This document shows positions 1 to 8,294 of a stretch of 59,431 nt of DNA, piece by piece; the stretch's first letter is position 1; each line of letters begins with the position of its first letter. The position numbers and the translations under genes are program-made. The stretch is from a virus. The notes under the pieces were generated by a model. That model saw only the letters and a list, made by a program, of their open reading frames with translations. It was not told where the DNA came from and did no database searches. The stretch is from positions 1 to 59,431 of IMG/VR virus record IMGVR_UViG_3300014962_000006; one strand, 5' to 3'.

Positions 1-84
1 TCGAGGAGAAGAGGAACCAGTATGACGTCTTCGTTATCGTGGCGCCGACGGCCTTTGGTAAGAGTGCCATGGCGAAGACCCTGC
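1..84. repeat. Terminal overlap, left copy
   Basis: Bases 1-84 match 59348-59431 at 83 of 84 positions; the only difference is A at 12 versus T at 59359. The simplest reading is an assembly overlap of a circular or circularly permuted molecule with unit length 59,347 bp. The copy lies inside the helicase gene, so it is not a natural intergenic terminal repeat. The mismatch changes one codon (AGG Arg here, TGG Trp at the right end). Confidence 0.95.
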
Positions 85-1367
85 TGAAAGCAGGATATTC
101 AGCTAGCTACATCAATCCCACGAATCAATTGGTGGACCAGTTCCTATCTACCTTTCCCGATACGCCGACACTAAGGCGGTTGGACAGCTATTGGTGCGAG
201 GATAGTCAACTCCCCTGTGCGAAGGTAAGGGCCATCAAGAAGGGTTTCTGTAAGGGATGTTCCTGCGGAACACAACTCGCCCAAGCGAAGTACCGCCGTG
301 GTCCAGGGGTGTATACCTATCACGCCTACTTGGCTCACCGCCTCTACCGGGATGTCTTAATAGTTGATGAGGCCCACCAGCTCATCCCCACCCTCCGCAG
401 TATGGGGGAAGTAGTTTTGTGGCGCCACGATTATCTTTACCCCCTGTCGGCCTATCGGCCTTCTGATTTGCTTCAGTGGGCCGAGCGACTCCCGCCCCGT
501 AAAAAGAAGACCGTCAAGGTGGAGAAACTCTTGGAAACCCTGAAGAGTAGGCATCCCGCTTACAGCGTAAGCCGTGCGGTACGGGAGTTCAATGGGAAGG
601 GAACGCGCCGAGGGGAACCAGAGGAACGGGACTGTATTGTGTTGACTCCATTAGAGGTCGGTAATGAAGCCCGACGGCTGTGGCCGTCGGATGTCAAGAA
701 GGTCATCTTGTTGTCGGCTACCATCGGACCTAAAGATGTGGAGACACTTGGCCTCTCGGGCAAACGGGTAGCATACTTGCATAGCCCGAGCCCGATTCCG
801 CCGGATAGACGTCCCTTTGTCGTGGACGATATCATCTCTGTTAATCGTGCCAATATGGAGCGGGCAGTTGGCGTGATAGCCGATTACATAAACACCAACC
901 TCCTCACGCGACACCAAGGTGAAAGAGGTCTGGTTCACGCCACCTATCAAATGGCCGACATGTTGAGAACGAAGTTAGTTGACAAACGATTCATCTTCCA
1001 TACCAGGGAGAATAAGAAGGCCAAGTATCAAGAATACTTGGATAGCAAGGACGGAGTCCTTGTTGCATGTGGTATGTATGAGGGCGTGGATTTACCGGAT
1101 GACTTAGGCCGTTGGCAAGTGATAACCAAGATTCCGTGGCCCAGTCTTGGCGACCCTGCTATAGCAGCACTCGCCGAGCGTGACCCCGAGTGGTATTTGT
1201 GGGAGACAGCGAAGACTGTCATCCAGGCTGGGGGCCGGGTATCCCGGCACGAGAATGATTACGGAGTTACGTATTGCTTGGATAGTAGTTTTATGAGACT
1301 CTATTCCGAAGGGCAGCATCTCTTGCCCCATTGGTTCCTGGATTGCCTTGTCGATGGGAGAGCGTGA
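1..1367 (+). CDS. XPD/DinG-like superfamily 2 helicase with cysteine cluster (3' part; start lies at 59281)
   Basis: The reading frame is open to the left edge and joins the ATG at 59281, giving about 477 residues. Numbered from that ATG, Walker A (APTAFGKS) is near residues 37-44, DEAH near 145-148, and a motif VI-like QAGGRVSR lies near the C-terminus. Five cysteines at about 88, 95, 106, 109 and 111 sit between Walker A and DEAH, where XPD/DinG helicases hold an iron-sulfur cluster. This is the only helicase I recognise, so it may unwind DNA in replication or recombination. Its start overlaps the C5 methylase and its TGA overlaps the next ATG, which indicates one operon. Family is fairly sure; the cluster and role are inferred. 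Confidence 0.85.
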   Translation, partial: EEKRNQYDVFVIVAPTAFGKSAMAKTLLKAGYSASYINPTNQLVDQFLSTFPDTPTLRRLDSYWCEDSQLPCAKVRAIKKGFCKGCSCGTQLAQAKYRRGPGVYTYHAYLAHRLYRDVLIVDEAHQLIPTLRSMGEVVLWRHDYLYPLSAYRPSDLLQWAERLPPRKKKTVKVEKLLETLKSRHPAYSVSRAVREFNGKGTRRGEPEERDCIVLTPLEVGNEARRLWPSDVKKVILLSATIGPKDVETLGLSGKRVAYLHSPSPIPPDRRPFVVDDIISVNRANMERAVGVIADYINTNLLTRHQGERGLVHATYQMADMLRTKLVDKRFIFHTRENKKAKYQEYLDSKDGVLVACGMYEGVDLPDDLGRWQVITKIPWPSLGDPAIAALAERDPEWYLWETAKTVIQAGGRVSRHENDYGVTYCLDSSFMRLYSEGQHLLPHWFLDCLVDGRA

Positions 1368-1906
1368 TGCGGTGGGAAATAATCATGGAAACAGTAACCG
1401 GCGGAACCATCATGATTTGTCCTAATGAGGGCAAAGTTTATGGCGCACTGCAACGTGACGGAACACGCAAGGAAATTGGACTGGGTAAAAAAAATGGGTA
1501 CCATACCCTTAACCGGGACCGGTATTATGAATCGTTTCGGTCGCGCCTAATTTGGTTGGCCGTACACGGAACTATTCCCCCAGACACGCAAATTAACCAT
1601 CTCAATCACAAGCGAGATGATGACCGAATCACTAACTTAGAATTAGTTACTCCCCAACAAAACTCGGCATATACTCGGAAACGTGGCGGAACCAACACTC
1701 CATTTAAAGGAGTGTACTGTAATCCTCCTAACAGGATTAAGAGTCCGTACAAAGCTGAGATTGCTTGCGATAATAATAAAACAGTGTATATTGGTAGCTT
1801 TGCCACGGCGGAAGAAGCAGCTCTGGCATACGACGCAGCAGCTCGCGAGTGGTTTGGTAGACACGCAGTCCTCAACTTTCCCGACACTGACAAGGAAGTC
1901 CCATGA
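1367..1906 (+). CDS. HNH homing endonuclease with AP2 DNA-binding domain
   Basis: The N-terminal half contains an HNH core (NHLNHKRDDDRITNLELV) with the usual Asn-Leu after it. The C-terminal half is an AP2-type domain (GVYCNP, YIGSFATAEEAALAYD, then a Phe-Gly and an Asn-Phe ending). This HNH plus AP2 pairing is typical of free-standing phage homing endonucleases, which cut a DNA target site to spread themselves. I chose the ATG at 1367, which overlaps the helicase stop as TGATG; an in-frame ATG at 1385 is an alternative. The gene ends in an ATGA overlap with the next gene. It is probably a selfish insertion in the replication operon. Confidence 0.85.
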   Translation: MRWEIIMETVTGGTIMICPNEGKVYGALQRDGTRKEIGLGKKNGYHTLNRDRYYESFRSRLIWLAVHGTIPPDTQINHLNHKRDDDRITNLELVTPQQNSAYTRKRGGTNTPFKGVYCNPPNRIKSPYKAEIACDNNKTVYIGSFATAEEAALAYDAAAREWFGRHAVLNFPDTDKEVP

Positions 1907-2418
1907 AAAAGAGTAAGACATTCAGCATGTCCGCTCAGTTGAAAAAAGGCAAGAAAGCTGAGAAGGACTTCCTGGAACGGTATGGTCAAGGAGCTATCGT
2001 CAGGACGGATGGCCGGAAGGGTGACCTTCAAGTGAAATGGTCTCGCGCCGTTATCGAACTCAAGACGGACTTTTATAGTAAGAGTACCAACCTCTTCATG
2101 GAGAGGTGGTCCGTAACCCCCACGCCTGAGAAGCCTGACGGAAAAGTGGGGGGACCCTGGCAAAGCATTGCCCATGGGGCAAGCTATTATCTCTACTGGT
2201 TTCCGGATAGGGATGAGCTATTTGTTTTCCGTACGGCCGCCTTAGTGGAGTACCTCGAGGCAAATCTGACGGCCTTCCGCCCCTGTCCCGTGAGGAATAA
2301 AGGCTATACCACACTAGGTTATATCGTGCCCAAAGAAAAATTGCTAAAGTTCCATGAGGAAAATCCCGATAAGAAACTGCTCGTCCCACTGGACGATGTG
2401 ATATTCTTTAGGAGTTAA
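1903..2418 (+). CDS. Putative PD-(D/E)XK nuclease
   Basis: A 171-residue basic protein. The segment GRKGDLQVKW followed by AVIELK fits the D...(D/E)XK core of the PD-(D/E)XK nuclease fold: an Asp in GDLQV, then Glu and Lys in IELK. An N-terminal Lys-rich segment could bind DNA. The start overlaps the upstream gene as ATGA, so it is translationally coupled to the HNH and helicase genes. A recombination or Holliday-junction nuclease role is plausible, but RuvC-like and Cas4-like nucleases are also present in this genome. The family call rests on the motif only. Confidence 0.6.
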   Translation: MKKSKTFSMSAQLKKGKKAEKDFLERYGQGAIVRTDGRKGDLQVKWSRAVIELKTDFYSKSTNLFMERWSVTPTPEKPDGKVGGPWQSIAHGASYYLYWFPDRDELFVFRTAALVEYLEANLTAFRPCPVRNKGYTTLGYIVPKEKLLKFHEENPDKKLLVPLDDVIFFRS

Positions 2419-2419
2419 T

Positions 2420-2881
2420 ATGGATACGGACGATTTCGAATGGGAAATGACAAAGAAGAAATACAACTTCAAAGACTGTCCCCTCCCACCCAGTGACCTC
2501 TTTGCTGGGGTATTGGAAGTGATGGAAAATCCCCTCCAGCATATGAAGCATCATCCCGAAACTGATGCTGGGGGAGGAGTTAAGCACGACCAAGGTAAGC
2601 CTGATTTGAGTTTAGTGCCCACCATCGCCCTCGAGTTGGAAGCGAGAGCTCTCATGTTTGGAGAAGGAAAGTATGGCCGATACAACTACACTCAAGGCTT
2701 CGAAGTATCCCGGTTACTTGCCGCAGCACTACGCCACATTCTCGCCTACCGGGACAATCAAGACCACGACCCTGAGTCAGGGATACATCATTTGGGACAT
2801 GCTCGTGCTTGCCTTGCCATGCTTCTCCATTGTGAACAACTGGGAACCTTACGTGATAACCGGTACAAAGGGGGAAAATAA
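2420..2881 (+). CDS. DUF5664 family protein (dATP/dGTP diphosphohydrolase N-terminal-like)
   Basis: A 153-residue protein with the block KHDQGKPDLSLVP, followed by a region on GEGKYGRYNY and an AALRHILAY helix. This pattern is typical of DUF5664, now described as a dATP/dGTP diphosphohydrolase N-terminal domain, an all-alpha fold related to MazG-type enzymes. The likely role is adjusting the phage nucleotide pool. There is no recognisable PurZ or DatZ in the window, so a 2-aminoadenine genome is not supported. It is co-transcribed with the helicase-nuclease operon and ends in TAATG overlap with the next gene. Confidence 0.65.
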   Translation: MDTDDFEWEMTKKKYNFKDCPLPPSDLFAGVLEVMENPLQHMKHHPETDAGGGVKHDQGKPDLSLVPTIALELEARALMFGEGKYGRYNYTQGFEVSRLLAAALRHILAYRDNQDHDPESGIHHLGHARACLAMLLHCEQLGTLRDNRYKGGK

Positions 2882-3126
2882 TGAAACGATATGAATTTTT
2901 GATTGCCGAACAAAACAGATTACACTTAGCATCTTTACATAATTTGGGGGACGGGCAATTTTGCGCTTCTTGGGAGCCGGAAGGTTTGTGGTTACCGGCC
3001 ACTTCTTGTAGCCTATCTCCAGAAAATGCTAAAAGATTAGCCGATTGGATATACTACATGTTAGAAGAGTATGATGGGGAACTTAAACTAAGTAAGGAGG
3101 TTACTAATGGGCCTGATGAGTATTGA
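2881..3126 (+). CDS. Hypothetical protein, 81 residues
   Basis: The ATG overlaps the stop of the DUF5664 gene (TAATG), so it belongs to the same operon. The protein contains a WEPEGLWLPATSCSLS segment and an acidic C-terminal helix (DWIYYMLEEYDGELK). I recognise no family. Its end overlaps the start of the following zinc-ribbon gene by 20 bases. Confidence 0.7.
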   Translation: MKRYEFLIAEQNRLHLASLHNLGDGQFCASWEPEGLWLPATSCSLSPENAKRLADWIYYMLEEYDGELKLSKEVTNGPDEY

Positions 3127-3439
3127 CACACTTTGCGACATCTGCGCTAACCGCACTGACCAGTTAGTTGACAGAGACCTGGCCAGTAACTGGGACACCC
3201 TTTACACTTGCGATAACTGTGGGGAGAGGGGAGTTCGCCGAGTTTGGTCTTTGCCCAATACTACTAAGGAGAGTTACCCTGATGGATACAAACGGGGTGG
3301 TGATTACGCCTTACTAAAAGAATCAGCTAAGGTAGAGAAGCAAGCCGCTTCAGCCAAAGGGGAAACGAAGAAGGAATTACTAAAAGCGGCTGCCGAAATG
3401 AGAACCGCATCCCGAAAAGAGAAAGGGAAGACGAGGTGA
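3107..3439 (+). CDS. Zinc-ribbon protein, FmdB-like
   Basis: A 110-residue protein with two CxxC-type knuckles (CDICANRTD and CDNCGERG) in the first 45 residues, fitting a zinc ribbon like the small FmdB-type proteins common in phages. The C-terminal half is a charged, Ala/Lys/Glu-rich helix that could be a coiled coil. A ribosome binding site (AAGGAGG) precedes the ATG at 3107; a second in-frame ATG follows at 3116. Function is unknown. Confidence 0.7.
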   Translation: MGLMSIDTLCDICANRTDQLVDRDLASNWDTLYTCDNCGERGVRRVWSLPNTTKESYPDGYKRGGDYALLKESAKVEKQAASAKGETKKELLKAAAEMRTASRKEKGKTR

Positions 3440-3588
3440 CGCTCAAACTCCTGGTGAGTAAGACAGGGAAAGTATACGCAGCTGGTCCCCGTCCCATACA
3501 AAAGAGAACCAATACCGAAATCATCAACTCCATAAAGGAGCTATCGTTAAAGGAGAAAGCAAGATGGATAGCGTTTTTCTTAATTTGA
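3436..3588 (+). CDS. Small hypothetical protein, 50 residues, GTG start
   Basis: A 51-codon frame starts with GTG in a GTGA overlap with the zinc-ribbon stop and ends at TGA 3586-3588, overlapping the next gene. It reads VTLKLLVSKTGKVYAAG at the N-terminus and ends in a hydrophobic WIAFFLI. The coupled start and tight packing support translation, but there is no similarity I can name. Confidence 0.45.
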   Translation: MTLKLLVSKTGKVYAAGPRPIQKRTNTEIINSIKELSLKEKARWIAFFLI

Positions 3589-3962
3589 TAAGGGGCAATA
3601 GGGTTACTGCCTACATGGGCCTCATGACACCAAACGGTAACCAGAACTTGAAGTTTGGCCCAGGCTACCAGTACGTGGAGATACCCCTGAAATGTTTCAG
3701 GAAGGATGATGGAACGGAGCTAGACAAAGCTAGCCCGAACCAACATATTGAGGTTGTACCTGATTGTACAATTAAAGTTAGGGGAGGTCAAGCGGTAATG
3801 GTACATTACAATCCCGCCTTCCAAGCAGTGGGTACCATGGCAGGGAGTCACATCGTGTGGCCCGGGGGTGAGGAACACACACCCGGCTTTCACGTGTCAT
3901 TTCGAAAGGGTATATCGGCTAGTGATATTGAGTGGGCAGTCCGCCTCTCTTTACTAGCCTAA
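3564..3962 (+). CDS. Hypothetical protein, 132 residues
   Basis: The ATG is preceded by AAAGGAGAAAGCAAG. The protein is rich in Gly, Pro and beta-prone residues (GPGYQYVEIPLKCF, IVWPGGEEHTPGFHVSF). I do not recognise a family; a beta-sandwich or beta-barrel enzyme or binding protein is possible. It overlaps the 50-residue frame before it by 25 bases. Confidence 0.7.
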   Translation: MDSVFLNLIRGNRVTAYMGLMTPNGNQNLKFGPGYQYVEIPLKCFRKDDGTELDKASPNQHIEVVPDCTIKVRGGQAVMVHYNPAFQAVGTMAGSHIVWPGGEEHTPGFHVSFRKGISASDIEWAVRLSLLA

Positions 3963-3995
3963 TCATCACAACTCTGGTATAATAGGAGACAGGAC

Positions 3996-4196
3996 ATGGA
4001 CATTAGTTTAGCGTTAGCAGAAATTAAACGAGCCATAGCAGAAGAGAAACTCAAATTAGATTACACACTTAGGGGAGCAGAGCTACTAGCTGACCTGCTC
4101 AATAAAGCAAATGAAGCAAGAGAAGCCGAAACAATCGAACGTGGTGAGCCTGGACTGGAAACGGCGCCAGGCACAGGCTCGCGAAACCCAATATAG
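3996..4196 (+). CDS. Small helical protein, 66 residues
   Basis: The ATG follows AGGAGACAGGAC. The sequence is almost entirely helix-forming (ALAEIKRAIAEEKLKL). A TATAAT lies 18 bases upstream of the start, but I found no convincing -35. It overlaps the next gene in another frame by about 85 bases. Function unknown. Confidence 0.55.
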   Translation: MDISLALAEIKRAIAEEKLKLDYTLRGAELLADLLNKANEAREAETIERGEPGLETAPGTGSRNPI

Positions 4197-4356
4197 TAAA
4201 TACAGGGACAAGTCTTTAGAGGGGCGGATAGCCGCCCTCGAAGAGGAACTAGACCGAGTCATCGGGGTCTTAGTAGATACCACTGAGCTGGCGGAAAGTA
4301 ACAGGGACCACCTGTTAACTCTCCTCCGCCGACTCAAGGAACACAAATACCTTTAG
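4111..4356 (+). CDS. Coiled-coil protein, 81 residues; last gene of the plus arm
   Basis: An N-terminal basic stretch (SLDWKRRQAQARETQYSK) is followed by a long charged helix (GRIAALEEELDRVIGVLVD) likely to form a coiled coil. GTG at 4141 is an alternative start inside the overlap with the upstream gene. The stop overlaps by four bases with the end of the convergent minus-strand gene, marking the junction of the two transcription arms. Confidence 0.6.
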   Translation: MKQEKPKQSNVVSLDWKRRQAQARETQYSKYRDKSLEGRIAALEEELDRVIGVLVDTTELAESNRDHLLTLLRRLKEHKYL

Positions 4357-4616
4357 AAGACTGACTTGAATCCTTTTTTGAATTGGTCAACTTTACTCGG
4401 CTCCAGCTTGGGGCCCTTTCTTTTTTTCTCTTGTTCTTCGGGGGATTCGAGTTCATACTCGGGCGATTCAACTTCGGGTTCGGAATCTTCCCCATCGGAA
4501 CCAATAAGTGAGTCAAACATTGATTCCATTTTCTCTTCCCGCTCCGGGAGACCTTTTTGTCTTAGCCGTTGCAAGATACCAAGTGATGTCTGTCTCTTCT
4601 TACTTTCCGTCATCAT
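4353..4616 (-). CDS. Small acidic protein with SPEYE/SPEE repeats; last gene of the minus arm
   Basis: An 87-residue protein: a basic N-terminal third, then an acidic segment EVESPEYELESPEEQE, then a basic C-terminus. The start overlaps the upstream membrane-protein gene. The acidic SPEYE/SPEE motif also occurs in the protein encoded at 21820..22092, so the two may be related or bind a common partner. No function recognised. Confidence 0.65.
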   Translation of the reverse strand: MMTESKKRQTSLGILQRLRQKGLPEREEKMESMFDSLIGSDGEDSEPEVESPEYELESPEEQEKKRKGPKLEPSKVDQFKKGFKSVF

Positions 4617-4827
4617 GCTTTTCTTCCTTCTCCAAAGTTTCCCAACCCCAAGCTTCTTTAGCAGCAGCTAAGAGTTTATCATCTAAATCAGATTGTGTCC
4701 TCGTTACTAGTTTCTCGAGACCATGAATAATGGCTACCTTGAGAAACTTCTCTGTAAAGAGGGCAGTGAACATCGACAAGAGTACCTTGCCCAAAGCTGT
4801 TAACATTATTGATAATACTACTGGCAT
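4600..4827 (-). CDS. Small membrane protein, possible holin
   Basis: I start this at the ATG at 4827, which has GGGAG 11 bases upstream, rather than the in-frame TTG at 4845. The N-terminus (MPVVLSIMLTALGKVLL) is a hydrophobic helix, followed by an amphipathic segment and a charged helical tail (LDDKLLAAAKEAWGWE). Size and layout fit a holin or other small membrane protein at the end of a late operon, but there is no firm motif. Confidence 0.6.
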   Translation of the reverse strand: MPVVLSIMLTALGKVLLSMFTALFTEKFLKVAIIHGLEKLVTRTQSDLDDKLLAAAKEAWGWETLEKEEKHDDGK

Positions 4828-4832
4828 GTTAT

Positions 4833-7800
4833 TTACTTCTCCCAAGGTGCGGGGGGTTTTTCCCCAGTCACATATGTTGGTATATCTTGCATCAAGATTC
4901 GGTAAAGATACCCACCCGGTGCAAAGGTTGTCAAGGCTTTCATCCCACCTTTAGTAAGCTGTTCCGAATCTCCGTTATAGACAGGCTTCACCACCCCGTT
5001 AAAGAGTGCATCGATAACAGGTGGAGTAAACATTCCTTTCTCGGTTGGAGCCCCGAGACCGGCAGCAGAAAGTAATCCTCCCACCGATTCAATGGGTGCC
5101 ATACTCCTAACACCGCCCGCTCCCAATATCTTCTTAGCTCGGTCTCCTACTTCTTTCATGTCGGGGTCCCGTTCCCAATCGCCCGTAGCAATCTTGTACA
5201 AGGTGACATCGACCGCAGCAGCAAGGAGCCATATTGCGGCGTACTTTTCCACCACCCGTGGCAGACCCTTCTGAATTCCCTTAGTCCTAATTTCAGCAGC
5301 AATATCACCAGCGGTAGCTAGTGGCCACTTGGTGAAGGTAGAAAAGAAGGGACCAGCCACTACCCCTAGTTCCGACATCGCGGCCCTGTTATATTGGTAC
5401 TGGGTCACTGATGTAAGATATGATTCGAGTATCTTTTGTTGGGCTTCCCTATTGCCTTGATTTTCTACAAGGGTGCGGCGAATAGATGTAGGCATCTTAT
5501 TGACTGCCTTAAACGCGGCGGAACTACCGGCTGTAATATCGTCCAGTATCCGACTAGCCATATTCCTAGTCACGGCAATGTTGAGAGTGTTCATCTTGCC
5601 GTAAGACCACATGGCTGCATCGGACATCGTTCTCAAGGCTTTAGCTGGGGTATTGTAGAGGAGTGTCTGTTCCGCTGAGCTAGCCAAACTTTCACTAGCT
5701 TCCCGTAAAAAAGACTTCGGTTCGAGGCCCCTCTCCGCTACTTCTTCCATTCTCACCCCAAGCTTCTTCCAATTTAGCATCACTTCCATCATGGACTTGA
5801 CAGCTGTTTCATAGCCGTATACCCCGCCCAGTTCCGGTGCATTCTTGAAAAGGACTTGAGTAAGCTGGGATAGGTGAGAACGGGGATTGAGTGCCAATAC
5901 ATTGGGATAGATATTATGTTGTAAGCTGGCCCCCAGTTCCGGAAGAAGTCTTAGCCCGTCCACGATTTTTTTTCTTTCCTCGGGGTTGGTAATTACTTTC
6001 TCCAGTCCCGCATCTAGACTTTTAGCTAGGGCAATCCTTGATTCGTTACCCAGTCTCGCCATGGAAAATTCCCGGATGCCGAGGTTGTCGGCAACAAACC
6101 GGCGGACAAACTCAGCTTCTGGTTTTGCTTTAATCTTATCTAAGTATGCAGCGTCAACTAACATATCCTTCAATGTGTTTCGGTAGTAAACATTCCGTAA
6201 GATATTCTCAGAATAGCGTCCCATTAATTTGAAGATATCCTTTTCCCTCAAGAAATCTGGGATGGCATCTTTACGTTGAAAAACAGTAGAGGCAGTAGTT
6301 TGGACTTTGGCTGATGCCCCACCACTAGAAGTGGCTATTTTAAGGGCGGACAATAATTGGGGACCATTAGTAACGGGTGTATCAGAAAAGAGATTGACTC
6401 CCCTCCGTAGTTCATCAAGTGCGGGAATGGTATTACTCAAGTGGATAAAGTCACTAACGTTAGTGGTATCCTTTAATATCTCAATATCCCCCAAGTACCT
6501 TTCCACTTCAGCTAGTTTTTCATTGAAACGGATAGCAGTCTCGGCCGGTTCCACCGTCATGTGGGGTAGACCGAATCCCTCTTTCTTGGCTATATTAAGG
6601 GGGGTGATGCCTGGACCTTCAATGGTATTTCCCCGCCAGCGCATCGTATCAAAGAAGTCTCGAATATCTGTAGCAAGTTTTTGTTGCTCGGGGGGAAGGG
6701 TATCGTACTGTTCACTATCCATGGCACGAAAGAAGTTACTGCCCTTCGCATCCCTGACATCTTTTTTTACACCGATATCTTTAGCAGCCCCGTAAAGGTC
6801 ATTCATCCTTTTTTGGTAGTCGTGACGTTCTGCGGTAAGTAAGTTATTTTGTTCCATGAAACGCAAAAATTTCGGATAAAGTCTACCTCCTGCCCTCTCA
6901 TCAGCAACAATAAATCCGTATTGTCTATCCCCCATACCGTTAGCAATTTGTTTACCAACAGAAAAGGAACCTGGACCAATCTTAATATTGAGCTTATCTA
7001 GTGCAGATTCCCCAACTTCTATAGCCATCTTGCGGCGGAATTCATCTTTAAGGTAATCTTCTCCTAAAGCTTTAGCCCTATCTAATACCGCTTCTAGACT
7101 TTCCTTAGCAGATATATCTTCAGTTGGCTTCAAGCCTGGAACATCTTCAGCAATTTGGTTAGCAAATATCTTCTTTCTTTGGGCGGTGATTTCGTTTGCG
7201 ATTGCTAGCTCATCAGTCACTGCCTCTGGAATGGGCAAGTCTTTCTCTTCCGGTGCCCTTGTTTTTTTGTAGTCGTTTATTAATTTTTCTTTAAAAACAT
7301 CAACAGTGTCTGGCTTAAGCTGCTCTTCAATAATGAGGTTAGCTTCTTCCCTAGTCAGGGGGCGGTTATTGACAATAGCATCTGCCATAGCATCGGTGGA
7401 TTTTTCAACCTTACCATAAGCTTCTTTAGTTGCGGTCTCGATATCCGCTTCATTATTCTTGAAGAACTTAGTACTAATCTCTTTAGTTGTGGGGTCGATA
7501 TCTTTGGGTGTCCTAGCTTTGGCAATCCCGGCAGCAACCCCACCAAGAACCCCACCAATCGTAGCTCCTACTAGGGCAGACTCCTTTTCAGTTCCCTCTT
7601 TGGAACCGGCCACGCCGTATACTGTTCCCGTCCCGATAGCCTCTCCGGCTTGCTTTGCAATAGTAGGTGCCTTTAATGCCTCGCCTGTAGATGTGGCAAA
7701 TTTGATAAGCTTCCCAACTGGAGCAAAGTTCCACCCTACAAACTCTACCGCACCCATCCTACCTTCAGCCAGTTCCCTAGCCTCGTCAATGAAGCGGCGG

Positions 7801-8294
7801 ACATTGGGGTCATCGGTTGCTATCTTCTTAGCAACAAAGGCAGGCAAGTTACCCAACGCGTAATTGAGTCGGCCAGCGGCAACATCGGCAGCTTTACTAA
7901 GGGACATTTCTTCAAGGGGAGGCATAGCTCCAAGAAGGGGACCTAACGCGACCGCCGTCTCCTTATCAACTCCAGTTCCTTCAGCCAACGCTTCCAAGTC
8001 AGAGGCTGGTGTTGTCTTGGTGGAGAATACCCCACCCCTAGCTGCGACTGCACCGGGCCGTATTAAGTCACCAAGGCCGTATTCGTTTCGTTCCTTAGTC
8101 AGCTCTTGATATCGTTTGAGGCCGGGAGTAGAAGGAGGAGTTGGCTGTGCAGGACTAACAGCATACTGGGCAAAGGGGTCAGCTGCTTTCGGTGTGGGAG
8201 GAGCAACCGCAAATTCAGCAAAGGGGTCAGTGCCCGCTTCCACTTGGGGAGACGGCACTGCGTATGCTGCAAATGGGTCCTTACTATTCGCCAT
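4833..8294 (-). CDS. Large internal virion / ejection protein candidate, 1153 residues
   Basis: The protein opens with three short repeats of DPFAxYAV/DPFAEFAV type within the first 50 residues. A Gly/Ala-rich, membrane-like stretch (ATIGGVLGGVAAGIA) lies near residue 240. The rest is mostly helical and charged. No enzymatic motif is evident. Its position at the end of a run of large helical proteins downstream of the tail nozzle gene matches podovirus ejection proteins, which leave the capsid with the DNA to form a channel across the envelope. The start overlaps the upstream stop as TAATG. Role is inferred from context. Confidence 0.6.
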   Translation of the reverse strand: MANSKDPFAAYAVPSPQVEAGTDPFAEFAVAPPTPKAADPFAQYAVSPAQPTPPSTPGLKRYQELTKERNEYGLGDLIRPGAVAARGGVFSTKTTPASDLEALAEGTGVDKETAVALGPLLGAMPPLEEMSLSKAADVAAGRLNYALGNLPAFVAKKIATDDPNVRRFIDEARELAEGRMGAVEFVGWNFAPVGKLIKFATSTGEALKAPTIAKQAGEAIGTGTVYGVAGSKEGTEKESALVGATIGGVLGGVAAGIAKARTPKDIDPTTKEISTKFFKNNEADIETATKEAYGKVEKSTDAMADAIVNNRPLTREEANLIIEEQLKPDTVDVFKEKLINDYKKTRAPEEKDLPIPEAVTDELAIANEITAQRKKIFANQIAEDVPGLKPTEDISAKESLEAVLDRAKALGEDYLKDEFRRKMAIEVGESALDKLNIKIGPGSFSVGKQIANGMGDRQYGFIVADERAGGRLYPKFLRFMEQNNLLTAERHDYQKRMNDLYGAAKDIGVKKDVRDAKGSNFFRAMDSEQYDTLPPEQQKLATDIRDFFDTMRWRGNTIEGPGITPLNIAKKEGFGLPHMTVEPAETAIRFNEKLAEVERYLGDIEILKDTTNVSDFIHLSNTIPALDELRRGVNLFSDTPVTNGPQLLSALKIATSSGGASAKVQTTASTVFQRKDAIPDFLREKDIFKLMGRYSENILRNVYYRNTLKDMLVDAAYLDKIKAKPEAEFVRRFVADNLGIREFSMARLGNESRIALAKSLDAGLEKVITNPEERKKIVDGLRLLPELGASLQHNIYPNVLALNPRSHLSQLTQVLFKNAPELGGVYGYETAVKSMMEVMLNWKKLGVRMEEVAERGLEPKSFLREASESLASSAEQTLLYNTPAKALRTMSDAAMWSYGKMNTLNIAVTRNMASRILDDITAGSSAAFKAVNKMPTSIRRTLVENQGNREAQQKILESYLTSVTQYQYNRAAMSELGVVAGPFFSTFTKWPLATAGDIAAEIRTKGIQKGLPRVVEKYAAIWLLAAAVDVTLYKIATGDWERDPDMKEVGDRAKKILGAGGVRSMAPIESVGGLLSAAGLGAPTEKGMFTPPVIDALFNGVVKPVYNGDSEQLTKGGMKALTTFAPGGYLYRILMQDIPTYVTGEKPPAPWEK

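Noticed and set aside
2420-2881. Z-genome (2-aminoadenine) pathway
   Set aside because: Only a DUF5664-like gene is present; no PurZ or DatZ was recognised, so the modified-base pathway is not supported.
3960-3995. TATAAT upstream of the 3996 gene as a promoter
   Set aside because: No -35 box at a suitable distance, and the gene can be read from the helicase operon.
7459-7863. Long plus-strand frame opposite the 1153-residue virion protein
   Set aside because: Shadow of a real gene; no ribosome binding site or coupling.
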